Made by a program: the position numbers and the translations under genes. The notes beneath the pieces were generated by a model, which was not told the DNA's origin, made no database searches, and saw only the letters and a list, made by a program, of their open reading frames with translations. Below are positions 9,682 through 21,374 of a stretch of DNA of 52,864 nt, piece after piece; the first letter of the stretch is position 1; every line of letters starts with the position of its first letter. The DNA is from Candidatus Hadersleviella danica (GTDB lineage: Bacteria > Chloroflexota > Anaerolineae > Promineifilales > Promineifilaceae), in the NCBI GenBank assembly GCA_016711405.1, contig JADJSZ010000046.1, positions 1-52,864 of the forward strand, given 5' to 3'.

Positions 9682-11902
9682 TTAAGGTCGCATGATGAAG
9701 GGCAGATAAATCGTTGGGTTGGGTGTTACGGTAACGGGGGTGAAATGTGCCACAAGGGTGCGCTCACCTCTAACTTGGAAGCTATACCCAGCCAAAGCCG
9801 AAACATCTTCTCCACCTTCTGTCCACTTAACAAAGGTATAACCCGTATTGGCCACGGCCGTGACCGTTACCAGTGCGCCATATGTCATCATGCCACCACC
9901 TGTTACGACTCCCCCCGCACTCGGTTCTGCGCTAATTGCAATGGCATATTCGTTGAGGGCAAAGGTAGCAGTGATGGCCTTGTCGCTGTCCATTGTGACG
10001 GTGACAGGGTTGGTGGTAACATGCCGCTCCAACCTGTGAAGGTAGAACCGAAGTTGGCTGTGGCGGTTACGGTGATAATTGTGCCGTGGTCATACGTGCT
10101 ATTGCTAGGGGAGACTATGCCCGAGCCGTTGCCATCTGTGAAAGTGGTTAGCTGGTATTGGTTGAGGGAGAAGGTGGCAGTAATGGCTTTGTCGCTGTCC
10201 ATTGTGACAGTGATGGGGTGGTAGTGGTAATCAAGCCACCGCTCCAACCTGTGAAGCTGGAATTAGGGTCGGCCGTGGCCGTCAGGGTCACTATTGAACC
10301 TATGGCAATTTGCACAGTGCAGGTTACCCCACAATCAATCCCAGCAGGAATACTAACCACAGACCCTGTCCCTGTTCCGTCAGGCATTATTGTTAAGGGG
10401 TACCGCGGGCGGTTCAGGTAAACTGCTCCTGAAATAAAGGCCGAATTATTTCCTTGGTCACCATTCACGCCGGTGGCATTACTGGCTTCGCCATAAGCCC
10501 CAACCGCCACAAGATCACCCGCTATAGTCACAGCAGAACCAAAATAATCACCTTCATCCGTATTGGACGCTTTCAAATATGCTTGCTGGCTCCATATCTC
10601 GCCAGTGCGGGTGAAAATATAGGCCGCCCCTGAATTATTAGCCGAATTATCCGCTTGGTCTCCATTTAATCCCGTGGCATTACTATCTTCCTGATGCGCT
10701 CCCACCATCACTGTACCATCAGCCACGGCCACAGAAGAGCCAAAATAGTCATCCATTTCTGTATTAGATGCTTTGACATATGCTTGTTGCTCCCAGACCT
10801 CGTTATTACGAGTGAAGCATAAACTGCTCCTGACGCACTGGCTGAATTGTCTTCTTGGTTCTTATCACTCCTGTGGCATTACTATCTTCACCATACGCCC
10901 CTACCGCAGCCGTATCACCCACACAGCCACAGACCAGCCAAAGAAGTCTTGTTGCCCCGTATTAGATGCTTTGAGATACGCTTGCTGAGGCCACACCCCG
11001 CCAGTGCGGGTGAAAACATAAGCGGATCCTGAATCATTAGCGGAATTGTCCTCTTGGTCACCATCTATCCCCGTGCTATTGCTGTCTTCTTGATAGGCTC
11101 CCACTATTACGGTGTCGCCAGAGATAGCTGTGGCCGAGCCAAATAGATCATCAGCCTCCGTATTAGATGCTTTGAGATATGCTTGCTGGCTCCACACTCC
11201 GCCACTGCGAGTAAAAATATAGGCCGCCCCTGAATTATTAGCCGAATTATCCGCTTGATTGCCATTCACCCCTGTCGCGTTACTGTTTTCCTCATTCGCC
11301 CCGACCACCACTGTCACCAGCTATAGCCACAACAATGCCAAAGCGGTCAGCCACCCCTGTATTAGATGCTTTAAGATATGCTTGCTGGCTCCATACCCGT
11401 CACTGCGGGTAAAGACATAGACCGCCCCTGAATCAGGGTCGAATCATTTCCGTCATCGCCATTCACCCTGTGGCGCTACGTCTTCTCCGTACCCTCCCAC
11501 TACTACCGTGCGCCATCCACAGCTACAGACCAGCCAAAATAATCAAACGACCCAGTGTTAGACGCTTTGAGGTACGCTTGCTGGCTCCATACCCCATTAC
11601 TACGGGAAAACGTAGGCCCGCTCCTGCCTCTCAAATGAATTATCGTTTGGTCACCATTGACACCTGGCATTGCTGGATTAGCCCCCCACTACGACCGTGT
11701 CTCCATCTACGGCGACGGTTTGGCCAAACCAGTCAAATGAATCGGTATTGGAAGCTTTGAAGTAGCTCCCTGGCACAAGATTTTGAATAGCTTGCCAATC
11801 GGCCGTGGTTAATCCAGCGGGCACGGCCGCTGGCACGGGCACGGCCGAAACCAGCCACAGGGTAAGCAATAATAAAAGCGCGATTACTTGTCGTTTCATC
11901 AT
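9682..11902 (-). pseudogene. secreted FG-GAP_2 repeat and InlB-type repeat surface protein with many frameshifts
   Basis: The start at 11902 (preceded by aaaggaa) gives a signal peptide (MMKRQVIALLLLLTLWLVSA). At least seven copies of a unit of about 65 residues follow, of the pattern AYLKASNTxxxDxFGxSVAVxGDTVVVGA, matching the FG-GAP_2 propeller family. Then come three divergent InlB B-repeat-like units (TVTMDSDKAITATFALNEY, SSFTGWSGG, GYTFVKW). The C-terminus is TIYLPFIMRP, similar to the tail of the secreted protein at 27953-30399. I count at least five one-base shifts, densest at 11320-11680. Either the repeats were misassembled or the gene is decayed. A surface adhesin role is inferred. 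Confidence 0.65.
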
Positions 11903-12220
11903 CTATTTCCTTTGTGAAAGTTAAAAAAAGGGTTAGGATTGGGGGAAATGGCTCGCAAAAATGGCCGTGGGCACCTTCATCAACAGGAACCTTCCCATTC
12001 ATATGGTAAACCAAGACAAGCCGACAGAAAAGCAACGATTTGCGAAAGACAACCCAGCTTAGAGCGGGTTAAGGATTAAACGTCAGTGGCAAACGCACCA
12101 GCGAAATCGTGCGCCGGCGACGCACACCCAAGAATTAAATTGTGGGGCAAAGGGGGGGCACAAAAGAGCGGCGGAGCAAGGGGGATGGTTGCCCATCCCC
12201 CTCTCGTCATTCGTGCAAGG
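11903..12220. other. gap upstream of the surface protein with a terminator for the YbjN-like gene
   Basis: I see no gene here. A 10-bp stem (12179-12188 with 12193-12202, loop ttgc) lies 19 bp past the stop of the YbjN-like gene and is a plausible terminator. The remainder should contain the surface-protein promoter, but I could not identify convincing -35/-10 boxes. Confidence 0.45.
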
Positions 12221-13104
12221 CTAACCCTCAATCAGTTTGGCAATCTTCTTATCCCACTTATCGGCCGTCTCCCCCACCAACGCCATCATCAAATTCAACA
12301 CATCCCCATCCACCACATCGCCGGGGACAATGTGCGAAAGGTACACATAATTCCACTCCTTCTCATAACAAAACGTCCCCAACGTCGTCAGCCTATTCTC
12401 GCGGAGCATCAACAACGCCGCCTCCAACGGCAACGCATCCACCTCCTCCGTCACCGTCGCATAACACTCCACAATCCGCACGGGGAACTCCTCTATTTCA
12501 TAGACATGCACATACATCGTCGTACTCCCCACCTCCGCATAATACGCCTCCTCATCCTCATCATAATACAGCTCCTCCCCAATCTCCTCCTCCAACATCT
12601 TCCATAATTTCTTGGCTGATTTGCCCTCTTCAATAAACCCATCAATGTCGGGATACCCACTCGAACGCCCCAACAACGAGCTTCCGCCCGTGCGCTCCGC
12701 CAGCCCCTCGCTTTCTGCCTCGGCAATCTGCCCCACCTCGTTAATCACTATCGCCAAAACAGAAGCATCCATTAGATGGGCCAACAAGCGATAAAAATAG
12801 CCCACATGCCCCAGCTCCTCGTCGTAATAAAACCCGCCAAACGTGCAATCATGGCTCATCTCCAGCAAATACCGCGCCGTTTTCTTATCCAGCGCAGGCA
12901 CATCCACCACCAAAATAATCTTGATGTCTACATAGTCGCCCAAATGCTCCTCATGCCCGGCCGCTAACATCACCCCCGCTTCCCCATAGTTCATCAGAAA
13001 GGCCTCGCGCCCCTCCTCATCCTCCATCGCTTCATACTCAATGCCCATTTCATCCAAAAAAAAGTTTGCAACCAAGCCGTGTGTTCCATGTTGTTCGATG
13101 CCAT
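12221..13104 (-). CDS. YbjN-like (type III chaperone fold) acidic protein, one frameshift
   Basis: A very acidic cytoplasmic protein of about 295 residues with two similar halves. Each has the helix-strand pattern of YbjN / type III secretion chaperone-like domains (LDEMGIEYEAME... in the first, EIGEELYYDEDEE...TMYVHVYEIEEFPVRIV in the second). The true start is probably ATG 13104 (MASNNMEHTAWLQTFF). The frame breaks at eight A (13056-13063) and continues as LDEMGIEYEAMEDEEG. The family has no agreed activity; YbjN is linked to stress and motility in enterobacteria. Assignment is by fold pattern and is moderate. Confidence 0.55.
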
Positions 13105-13124
13105 TCGCTTAAAACCTCGTTGAG

Positions 13125-13255
13125 ACGTGTAAAGTGAGAAGAGATAGAGATAGAGAGATAGGAGGATACCGCAGGGGTAGGCCTTGTGCCCACCCAAAGG
13201 GGCAGGCCACAAGGGCTGCCCCTACAGTCCATCTCTATCTCTACCCTCTATCTCC
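13125..13255. repeat. hexamer-repeat hairpin (CTCTAT type) containing an interspersed repeat in its loop
   Basis: The outer arms are gagatagagatagagagata and ctctatctctaccctctatc. The loop carries the palindromic repeat also found at 3911-3989 (gtaggccttgt... ccacaagggctgcccctac at 13207-13225). The nesting suggests that the CTCTAT hairpin accepts other repeat sequences in its loop. It lies between the YbjN-like gene and the ABC permease. Confidence 0.75.
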
Positions 13256-13259
13256 CGAG

Positions 13260-15663
13260 TTATTCATAAGATAACACCTCCCGCACTGTCACGCGGGAAG
13301 CGGAACGAGCGGGCAAGTAGCTGGCTACCACCGAAAGGAGAATCACAATCACCAGCCACAAAATCGTGCCGGGAATCGAGAAGATGTAATTCGGCTCCGC
13401 GTTCAGCAAGAGCAGGCCGACTTGCTTGGAAAGGGCGCGGCTGGCGGGAATGGCAATCAAGCCCCCAATCACCCAACTGAGCAAGCCAATAATCCCCCCT
13501 TCCAACAAAATAATGCGCAACACGGCCGCGTCCGAAGCCCCAATCGCCCGCATTACCCCAATCTCCCGCGACCGCTCAATCACGTTGATGCTCATCGTGC
13601 CCATCAGCCCCAAGCCGCCCACCGCCCCCAACAACACCGCCATAAACAATAAGAACAAAATGACAATGTTGAAGATGGTGCTAATCACCCCGCGCAACTG
13701 CGCCACCGTTTGCATCAGCTCCACCCGCAAACCCACATCCTGAAAATGCTCTTGGATGCGCTGGCCCACGGCCGCTTGGTCTGTTTCGGCCGCCGTCCGC
13801 ACCATCACAATCTGCCCCATTCCCACCGCATTGCTCACCCGGCCGAAATAATCATAGTTGATATACAGCGCAGGTTGCGGGAACGAGCTACGCACAATGC
13901 CAACGACGACCCATTGCGAATCACGGCCGTTCACCTTCAGTGTCATCTCACTCCCCACCCCAATATCATCCTCATTGCGAAGCACATCGTTGTTAATCAC
14001 CACCCCGTTGGTGTCCCCCGCACCAGCCAACGCCCTTCAGCAAGGTTGGTTGAATCATCCCCGAATCGGCGGGCGGGGCATAGACAATAATGCCATCGCT
14101 TTGGGTGCCATCGGGCCGCACCCGGCGCACATTGCCAAAGCCCCAGCTTTCCACCTCGGTCACACCCTCCACCGCCAACGCCTCCCGCAGAAGGCGTTGG
14201 ACGCGATACGGCCGACTCATCTGCACCTGCACATCGTAATCAAAGTAACGCAACGAATCATCCAGCGTTTGCTGGAGCGAAGCCCGCACACTAAAGATAG
14301 AAATAAAAATGGTCGTCGCCAACGACAGCGTAATCAGGGTCAGCGCCAGCCGTCCCTTGCGCCGAAAGGTGTTGCGGAGCGAAATTTGCGCCGGCCGTTC
14401 CATAGGGATGATGGCGTTTAAGCCCACCACAAACATATCCAGCCAACTCTGCCCAAATTGCCCTTTGCCAATGCCCGTCTCGCTAATCGCCTCCCGCACC
14501 GTCGTGCGCGAGCCGCGAATAACGGGCAACGCCGCCGCCAACAGGGGCACGGCCAGCCCAATCGCGACTTGCAGGCTCACCACCGTCGGGTTAAAGATGA
14601 CCGCCCGCACATCAAAGTTGAGCATCCACGCAAACACGTTGGCCAACGCCCGCGCCCCCAACATCCCCAGCGGCACCGAGACGAACAAGGAGAGAACGCC
14701 AAAGGCCAAGACCATGACAAAGTAAACGGCCGTGACCTGCCCCGTCCGCGCCCCCACCGCCTTCATAATCCCAATCTGCCGCACCTGTTGCGTCAGAATC
14801 GCCGAGAGCGTATTCACAATCAAAAAGCCGCTCAACACCAGCGAGAGAATCCCCATCGCCCCCAAAATATAAGACAACGCATCAATAAACGACTGCGCGG
14901 GATGCTCCCCCGGCGGGTTGATAAGCACAAAAATGACCTGCAAGCCTGCCCGTTCTAGCCGCGTTTGCACAGCATCCCCCACCGCTTTCAAATGCGCCGC
15001 ATCATCCCCATTCTCGGCCACCTTAAAGATGAGTTGGTTGTAGTTGCGCGGCTCGCCCAACCATTCCAGCGTGTCATAGGTGATGTAACCATAGGCCGTG
15101 CCCACCAAAAAGGCGGGCAACTGGCTCAAATCGTGCGCCACCCCCGCAATTTCCACTTGTTTGCTCGTGCCATCGGGCGTTTCAATGCCCAACACATCCC
15201 CCACGTCCACCCCTTCCAGCCCAAAAGATTCGTTCAGCGTCGAACGCTCAATCAAAATGGTCTGCTCGGGCGGCGGCCACGCCCCGCTCACGGGCTTCAC
15301 CTCGTTTAGTTGTATGTCATCGAAGTTGGGCACGGCGAACAGTTGCATGTTGTACCATTCGCCGCTCTGCGGGGATTGGAAACGGACGATGACGACTCGC
15401 CGCCCCTCGGCCGCGCCCACCTCGGGCATACTGCGAATTTGCTCCACCACCTCATCATCAAACGTGGTCAGCAAAATCACAATCGCATCGGCCGGGCGGA
15501 TGGCCTGATAAGCGGCTGGCAAATCCTCATCCACAATCCTCTGCGACCCCAACACCATGCCAATGGCCGCCACGCCCACAGCAATAGACAACACCACCAA
15601 CAAGGTGCGTGTCTTGTTAATCCATAAGTCGCGAATAACTTTATGCCAGCGAGGAGCAATCAT
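13260..15663 (-). CDS. ABC transporter permease, FtsX/MacB type with two FtsX domains (one frameshift)
   Basis: The membrane part of a MacB/LolCDE-like exporter. The N-terminus (MIAPRWHKVIRDLWINKTRTLLVVLSIAVGVAAIGM) is a cytoplasmic tail plus first TM helix. It is followed by a large external domain, a first FtsX core of three TM helices (near 14650-14870), a second TM/external segment, and a second FtsX core near the C-terminus (13270-13700: ERSREIGVMRAIGAS, the coupling-helix motif). A one-base shift near 14030 splits it; the joined length of about 800 residues fits the two-FtsX class. The ATPase gene lies just upstream on the same strand. The substrate (lipoprotein, peptide or lipid) is unknown. 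Confidence 0.85.
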
Positions 15664-15752
15664 AGGATTTTGGATTGGGGATTTTGGATTTTGGATTGGG
15701 CGTGTGGACTGCGTTCACAATTAACAATTAACCGTTCACAATTCACAATTTC
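15663..15752. repeat. two heptamer-repeat families (GGATTTT and TTCACAA types)
   Basis: Repeats of ggattttggattgg run from 15666, then ttcacaa/ttaacaa repeats to 15752. The last lysine codons and stop of the ABC ATPase lie in the second block, and the permease start abuts the first. The repeats therefore form the whole intercistronic region of this operon. Confidence 0.7.
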
Positions 15753-16483
15753 TTCTCATCGCCTACAATGAGGCCATCCGCAATCGTCAACGTGCGCTGA
15801 ACGCGGTGCGACAAATCTTGGTCGTGCGTCACCATCAGAATGGTTTTGCCGCTTTGCACAAGTTGCTCGAAGAGGTGGAAGATGGCATCGGCCGTGTTGC
15901 TGTCCAAATTGCCCGTCGGCTCATCCGCCACAATAATCGGCGGGTCGTTGGCCAAAGCGCGGGCAATGGCGGCGCGTTGTTGTTGCCCGCCCGAAATGGC
16001 GGAGGGGAGTTTGTTGGCTTGCTCAGGCATGTCCACCTGTTCCAGCAAGTGCATGGCTCGCTCCACCCGCTCGCGGGGGGCGTACATGTGGCAAAAATCC
16101 ATCGGCAACATAATGTTTTCGATGACGGTCAGCGTGGGCAGAAGCTGGAAGAACTGGAAGACAATGCCCATGTGACGGCCGCGCCATTCCGCCATCTTCC
16201 CCTCGCTGAGGGTGTGGATGGGGGTCTGGCTGACAATCACCTCTCCTTTGGAGGGGCGGTCTATGCCCGTTATCATGTTGATGAGAGTGGATTTGCCGCT
16301 TCCCGATTTGCCCACCACGGCCACAAATTCGCCGGGGTGGACTTGTAACTGAATGCCGCGCAGGGCCAAGAATGGCCCTGCTTCGGTTTCGTAGGCTTTC
16401 TCCACGCCCCGCAAATCAATGAGGGTTTCGTGCGGGGCAACGGCCGTGGGGATATTGGTGTTACGCTGTTTGCGCCAAAACAT
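15743..16483 (-). CDS. ABC transporter ATP-binding protein (LolD/MacB family)
   Basis: The ATPase that drives the adjacent FtsX-type permease. It has Walker A GKSGSGKST, Q-loop region VFQFFQLLPTLTVIENI, signature ISGGQQQRAAIARAL, Walker B PIIVADEPTGNLDS and the H-loop MVTHD, all intact. The 246-residue length is standard. It precedes the permease by about 80 bp on the same strand, so the two are probably co-transcribed. The GNLDS sequence is typical of the MacB/LolD group. Confidence 0.93.
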   Translation of the reverse strand: MFWRKQRNTNIPTAVAPHETLIDLRGVEKAYETEAGPFLALRGIQLQVHPGEFVAVVGKSGSGKSTLINMITGIDRPSKGEVIVSQTPIHTLSEGKMAEWRGRHMGIVFQFFQLLPTLTVIENIMLPMDFCHMYAPRERVERAMHLLEQVDMPEQANKLPSAISGGQQQRAAIARALANDPPIIVADEPTGNLDSNTADAIFHLFEQLVQSGKTILMVTHDQDLSHRVQRTLTIADGLIVGDEKKL

Positions 16484-16663
16484 AGGAAGTTACTGGTTAC
16501 TCGTTATTGGTTATTCGTTAGTATACCCAATCCCTTGCTGGTAGTTAGGTGAGATTATGCTATACCCATTTGGAAGGGACGGCTTTCACCCAAAGACATG
16601 ATTGGTGACTGCCCTGCCTTGAATCGCCACACGCATCTATCCATCAATGGCTAAGCGTTTGGC

Positions 16664-19640
16664 TTATCTGCTGGGGCAAAAGCTGGGAAGAATATCGCCA
16701 AAGTGGATTTGACACTCTTGTTGGGTGAGGATTAAACCAAGTTGGCGTTCTGCTTCGGCTAACAGCAAATCAATCGGCATCCAAATACGGGCACGGTCTC
16801 GGCCGCTGGGGGTGACAAAGTAGGTTTCGCGAGGGTGAAAGGCGGCGGCATTTAGCCCGCTCCGATTGGCATGAGTTTGTATCTCCATAATCAGGTTGCC
16901 TTCGTCATTTAGAAGGTATCCCATCCCAAGGCTGTCCCCTGCCAAGATATAAGTACCTAGGGGGCTAAACAAGGCTACTTTTCCTTCCCCTTCCATAGGC
17001 CAATTCGAGATACGTCGGGGTTTGCCAGCTTCATCGATTCCAAATAGTTGCACTCTGCCATATAGTTCAAGAATGAGCAGATGTGTACCACGATGGTTAA
17101 AAAGAGTGTGGGATCGAGGGGTGGACCATTCTGTAACCGTCTCAAATTGCAGGGTATCTGAGTTCCCCAAACGCACATAAGAATCACTGGCCGTGAAAAA
17201 ATGTGTCCCATTCCAGTTGAAGCCGGCCGTGGAAACATCTCCATAATTCTGCTGGCGCAAAAGTTTCCCTTGCTTATCCCATAACCGAATATCTCCATTG
17301 TCGGTGATGCTTAGAATGAACTCGCCATCTTGGCTGAAAAGAGCCGTAGTGATGTTGTGGGGGCGATGGCCATTGAGAATGGTGATGAGTTTGCCATCCG
17401 CATTGTGCAAATAGACGCTTTGATGGGTGTTGTTGGTGCTGAGAATGCGCGTACCATCATGGTTGAACACGGCCGAATTTGGCACCGCTGAGGGAGCTGT
17501 TTGTTGCAAGGCGGCCAGCAGTGTGCCATCTTGCCCGTCCCACAAATAAACTTCCCCAGTTTTGTAAGAAGTCAGGAGGCGGCTCCCATCGGGGGTAAAT
17601 TGGGCAGAGAACATACCATGAATGGGGTATGGGCCATCGAGAGAAGCTATAAGCCGCCCTTGATCGTCCCAGAGGCTTTGCCCCAACACAAAGCGGGTGT
17701 TTTGGGGGTTCATGGCGATAGTGGACATTTGGGGGATGTTGTTTTTGGCGAAGAGTAAACGGCCGTCGGCATCCCACAAATAGGCGGTACGTCCTGTGGT
17801 CGAGGCGGTGAGCAAACGGGAGCCATCTTGACTGTAGGCCAGCAAATTGACTTGACTGTAGGCCACAAATTGGCTTGGTTTTATGCTCCGCTAAAAACTG
17901 GGGCAGGGCATGGGTTTTCCACAACCACGTTTGGCCATCTTCGTCCAAGGTGACGATGTGTGCCCCATCAGGGCTAAACGAAGCGGTGTGCATCTGCTTG
18001 CTGGCGGGCAAAACCGCCTTAAGCTCGCCCGTTCTGTACCAAAGCTGGGTGGTCAAGTCTGCGCTGGTGGTCAAAATGTATTGGCTATCGGGGCTAAAGA
18101 CGGCCGAATTAATTTGGCCGCGATGGCCGTGAAGTTGATTGATTAAGCGGCCGTTGCCATCCCACAATCTCAAATCAGGATTTACACAACTATGTTCGCT
18201 CTCCGTAAGACAACCCACCGTCAGTAACTGCGCCCCATCGGGGCTGAACACCATGCTGTTCATTTGCCACAAGCCAATGTCCACGGCCTGCAACAATTGC
18301 CCTTCGCGGTCCCAAAAACGCAATATTTGTCCGCCATCGGCCGTTACCAAGCGGGTAGCATCAGGGCTAAAGGCAGTGTGCGAGATGGCATACACCTTGG
18401 CCAATGTGCCCACCAACGCCCCGCTTTCATCCCATATTTGCGCCACAGACCTATTGGAGACGGTAAAAAGATGGGTTCCTTGGGCATTGAACTGGACAGA
18501 AACGGTTTGGCGACCCTCAGTCGGCAACTGGCTAAGAAGGACTCCTTCACCACTCCAGACAAACACCTCCCCTGTCTCGGTGAGGGTGAAAAAGCGGGAG
18601 CCATCATGGTTAAATCCCACGGCTTTATAGATTTTTTCCTCACTGCTGGCTAACTGCTTGATTAACTGGCCGTCCTCTACATGCCACAAACCATACGTCG
18701 TCAACAATCGTGTGCCATCAGGGCTAAACACCGCCATCTCCGTGTGATGAAGTGCTAGTTCTAACTCAATGGGTATCAAAGATTGATACTCATCGTTCAA
18801 AGCATATAAACGCACAACGTCTTGGTTCGTGCGGACAGTACGTGCCTCATACACCAAGGCATGAGTTCCCTGCTCGTTAAAAATCAATGTAGGTATTCCC
18901 TCGGAAGGAACAGACAAACTCGTCAGGGCGTAGTGCGGGTCTCGAGGGTTCCAAATAGAAACATAACCCCCTTCGCTGATGGCAAACAACATTCCGTGGG
19001 GATGGAAAAAACCTCTAAGAGGGCCTTCCAACCGATGGAGAAGGCGTGTTTGATGCACCGCATCAAACAAAACTGTATACGCCTCTTGCTCAAGGTCAAG
19101 GTCGTTATCGGCAATGCCATAGGACAAAGCCTGATACGCTTGGACAAGGGCTTCTTTCGAGTTGTGATTATCCAGTGCCAGATGTGCTTCATGGAGAGTT
19201 AAGCGAGCATCTTCGGCACTGGCCATATGCCACAATGCGGTCGGGGTGGATGAGGCAAATGTAGTCGTTGGAGTTGGCGTAGACGCAGGAAACGAGGCCG
19301 TTTGACTAGAGGGAGATGTGGGGCAGATGCTCCAAATCCCCAGCAAAGCCAATACAAAAATGAGCCATTTAATTTGTTTGTTTTTGGTCTGAATCTGTTG
19401 CTCGGCCGCTTCTAATTGAGGAGAAGGGGAGGGAGGTGGACTAAAAGAGCGAGCCGAAGGAGTTGGGGGAGGACGGCGTTGGTGGGCAACAATAGGCTCA
19501 GGTTCAGGGGGAAGCCACGGCCCAAGACGCTGGTCTTCGGCCGCTTGGCGCTTCTCCTCTTCCTTCAATTGTTTAATAAACGCCTCGATTTCACGGCTCA
19601 TGTCGTCGGGCGGCGAGGCGGGTTTGTTTTTAGGTTCCAT
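16664..19640 (-). CDS. membrane-anchored WD40 repeat protein (one frameshift)
   Basis: The N-terminus (about 90 residues) is charged and proline-rich with a coiled-coil-like patch (EIEAFIKQLKEEEKRQAAED). One TM helix follows (WLIFVLALLGIWSI, residues about 92-105), then a short helical stretch (LTLHEAHLALDNHNSKEALV) and a long series of WD40 units of the pattern AVFSPDGTRLLT...LWD. I recognise roughly fourteen units, enough for two propellers. A one-base shift near 17860 joins the two frames, next to a small local duplication. Proteins of this build in Chloroflexota and Cyanobacteria are often linked to STAND or kinase signalling, but no partner is adjacent. The role is unknown. Confidence 0.8.
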
Positions 19641-19662
19641 AACAAAAATGGAGAGGAATAGA

Positions 19663-19715
19663 GAAAGCGGGTACGTAGATAAGAGAAACTCTCATTTTCT
19701 CTATCTCCATTCTAG
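19663..19715. repeat. hairpin of GAGAAAG/TTTCTCT words
   Basis: Arms with gagaggaatagagaaag and ctctcattttctctatctcc are separated by about 15 bases. It stands upstream of the WD40 gene start. Confidence 0.45.
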
Positions 19716-19814
19716 CAAGCGCGGAAGCATCTAACCATGTGACCATGCTCCTCGTGAATAATCATAGCATAGGGGAGCAGGTGCGTTGGCCAGCATATGG
19801 ATAGGGGGGGAATA

Positions 19815-19848
19815 CAAAAAAAGCACCACACAAAACTGTGTGGTGCTT
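19815..19848 (-). terminator. rho-independent terminator of the membrane protein gene
   Basis: The 12-bp stem is aagcaccacaca (19821-19832) with tgtgtggtgctt (19837-19848), loop aaac. On the minus strand it is followed by a run of seven T (19816-19822). It lies 23 bp past the stop of the 19871-20401 gene. Confidence 0.9.
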
Positions 19849-19870
19849 GGAAATGGCTGGCTCAATCGGG

Positions 19871-20401
19871 TTACAGTTCTTTCCCTTGCGGTTGCCGCTC
19901 TTTCAGGATGATGTACACCCCCACAGCAATCAGGGCGAGGGGCCAGAGACGGCCGAGCCACTCCAAAACCAGCAAAGCCACCCCACCAAACGTCACCCCA
20001 AAGCCAATCAGCCCCATAATCGCGGCAGGAATCAGTGCCCACCAGTGGGTTTCATCCGTAAACAGCCCCGTTAGCACCACAATAAGCACCCACCCAGCGG
20101 CAAAGCCAAACATGAACAGCCCCCCTTCATCCAACGCCAAATTCGATTCGGTCAGCGTTGCACCCAAGGCAATCCCGCTCAGAATACCACCGGGGATAAT
20201 TGGTCCCGCATGGCGAGCCAACACGCCCCAGATAATCAGCCCAAGGGCAGGCAGGAAGAGAAAGAGCGGCCCTTCAAAGAATTGGAAGAAGCCCGAGACA
20301 AAATCGCCCAGCAGGAAGAGCAGGCCGATGGCGATGAGCATAATCCCGCCCACCAGCGCGTTGCGTTTTTCGGTAGATGTGTTGTGTGTAGACGTAGACA
20401 T
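19871..20401 (-). CDS. multi-pass membrane protein of unknown function
   Basis: A 176-residue protein with about six hydrophobic segments (GGIMLIAIGLLFLLGDF, LFLFLPALGLIIWGVLA, GWVLIVVLTGLF, and others) and a charged C-terminus (KERQPQGKEL). It resembles the DUF5668/LiaF-TM group of small membrane proteins, with a final motif LWPLALIAVGVYIIL. The start at ATG 20401 has CAGGAG seven bases upstream, and the gene ends at a canonical terminator. No function is assigned. Confidence 0.75.
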   Translation of the reverse strand: MSTSTHNTSTEKRNALVGGIMLIAIGLLFLLGDFVSGFFQFFEGPLFLFLPALGLIIWGVLARHAGPIIPGGILSGIALGATLTESNLALDEGGLFMFGFAAGWVLIVVLTGLFTDETHWWALIPAAIMGLIGFGVTFGGVALLVLEWLGRLWPLALIAVGVYIILKERQPQGKEL

Positions 20402-20409
20402 GGGATTTC

Positions 20410-20618
20410 TCCTGAAATAGTTAGTTACTCGTTATTTGTTACTGGTTATTCACCAACATCCTCATCATACGCTTCTCGGCCGCCGTTTGGATGTGCCAAA
20501 AGTCATATCGGGGGTCATGGAGAAGATAGAGGGTAGAGATAGAGATAGAGGAAACACGATAGGCTGACCGACTGAGTTCCCCTCTATCTCTATCTCTCTT
20601 CTCTATCTCTAAATTTAT
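20410..20618. repeat. repeat-rich divergent gap (GTTACTC and CTCTAT types)
   Basis: Heptamer words (gttactc, gttattt) at 20420-20455 are followed by a CTCTAT hairpin at 20517-20618 (arms agatagagatagagg and cctctatctctatctc). Its loop begins gaaacacgata, a word also present in the loop of the hairpin at 23926-24005. Promoters for the two divergent genes must lie here but are not recognisable. Confidence 0.65.
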
Positions 20619-20640
20619 ACAAACTGGGTAAAGTGTGGGC

Positions 20641-21288
20641 ATGGTTTACGATTTGCCCTTGTTCCCCCTCAACACGGTGCTGTTTCCCGGTATGCCCATC
20701 AGCCTGCATATCTTCGAGGAGCGGTACAAACTGATGATTGGCGAGTGCGTCGCCAAGCGTCGGCCGTTTGGGGTGGTGCTCATCAAGAGCGGCCGTGAGG
20801 CGAACGGGCCAGCCGAACCACAAGCAGTGGGCTGTGCCGCCCACATTGCCCAAGTCCAGCCGTTGCAAGACGGCCGCATGAACCTCATCGCCATTGGCCA
20901 CGAGCGGTTTTACATTCACACCTTTCACCACGACAAACCCTATTTGCTGGCCACTGTCGAAAATTTGCCCCTCCGCCGCGAGGAAGTCGCCCAGCCACAG
21001 GTGGGACAGTTGCGCAAGATGTTGGTGCGTTACTTGGAGCTTTTGGCGGCCGTGGGCGAAGTCGAATTCGACATGGAAAAGCTCCCCCATGACCCCCTCG
21101 AACTGGCCTATTTAACGGCCACCCTCGTGCAAGCTCCCCCACCACAAAAACAAGAATTGCTGGTCATCAACCGCGAAGCGGAATTGGTCACGGCCGTCTA
21201 CCAAACCTGCCGCCGCGAACTGGCCATCCTCAAATCCATGGCCGCCGCCACCCATCCCCCCCACATCGGCCCCTTCTCGCTGAATTAG
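20641..21288 (+). CDS. Lon N-terminal domain (LON substrate-binding) protein
   Basis: A stand-alone LonN/PUA-like protein of 215 residues beginning at ATG 20641, where the family-typical opening (YDLPLFPLNTVLFPGMPISLHIFEERY) starts. It has no AAA or protease domain, so it is not Lon protease. Such proteins are conserved in many bacteria and may recognise substrates or act as adaptors; the biochemical role is not established. The gene is intact. Confidence 0.88.
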   Translation: MVYDLPLFPLNTVLFPGMPISLHIFEERYKLMIGECVAKRRPFGVVLIKSGREANGPAEPQAVGCAAHIAQVQPLQDGRMNLIAIGHERFYIHTFHHDKPYLLATVENLPLRREEVAQPQVGQLRKMLVRYLELLAAVGEVEFDMEKLPHDPLELAYLTATLVQAPPPQKQELLVINREAELVTAVYQTCRRELAILKSMAAATHPPHIGPFSLN

Positions 21289-21372
21289 CTGTCAGCTTGT
21301 CAGCATCTCAGCCAGTCAGCTAGTCAGCCAACCCATTCCGCAATCCGCATTCCCCATTCCCCAATCCAAAAT
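21289..21372. repeat. heptamer-repeat block between convergent genes
   Basis: gtcagct/gtcagcc words at 21292-21330 are followed by ccgcatt/ccccatt words at 21333-21372. It separates the LonN gene from the convergent response-regulator gene. Confidence 0.55.
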
Positions 21373-21374
21373 CG

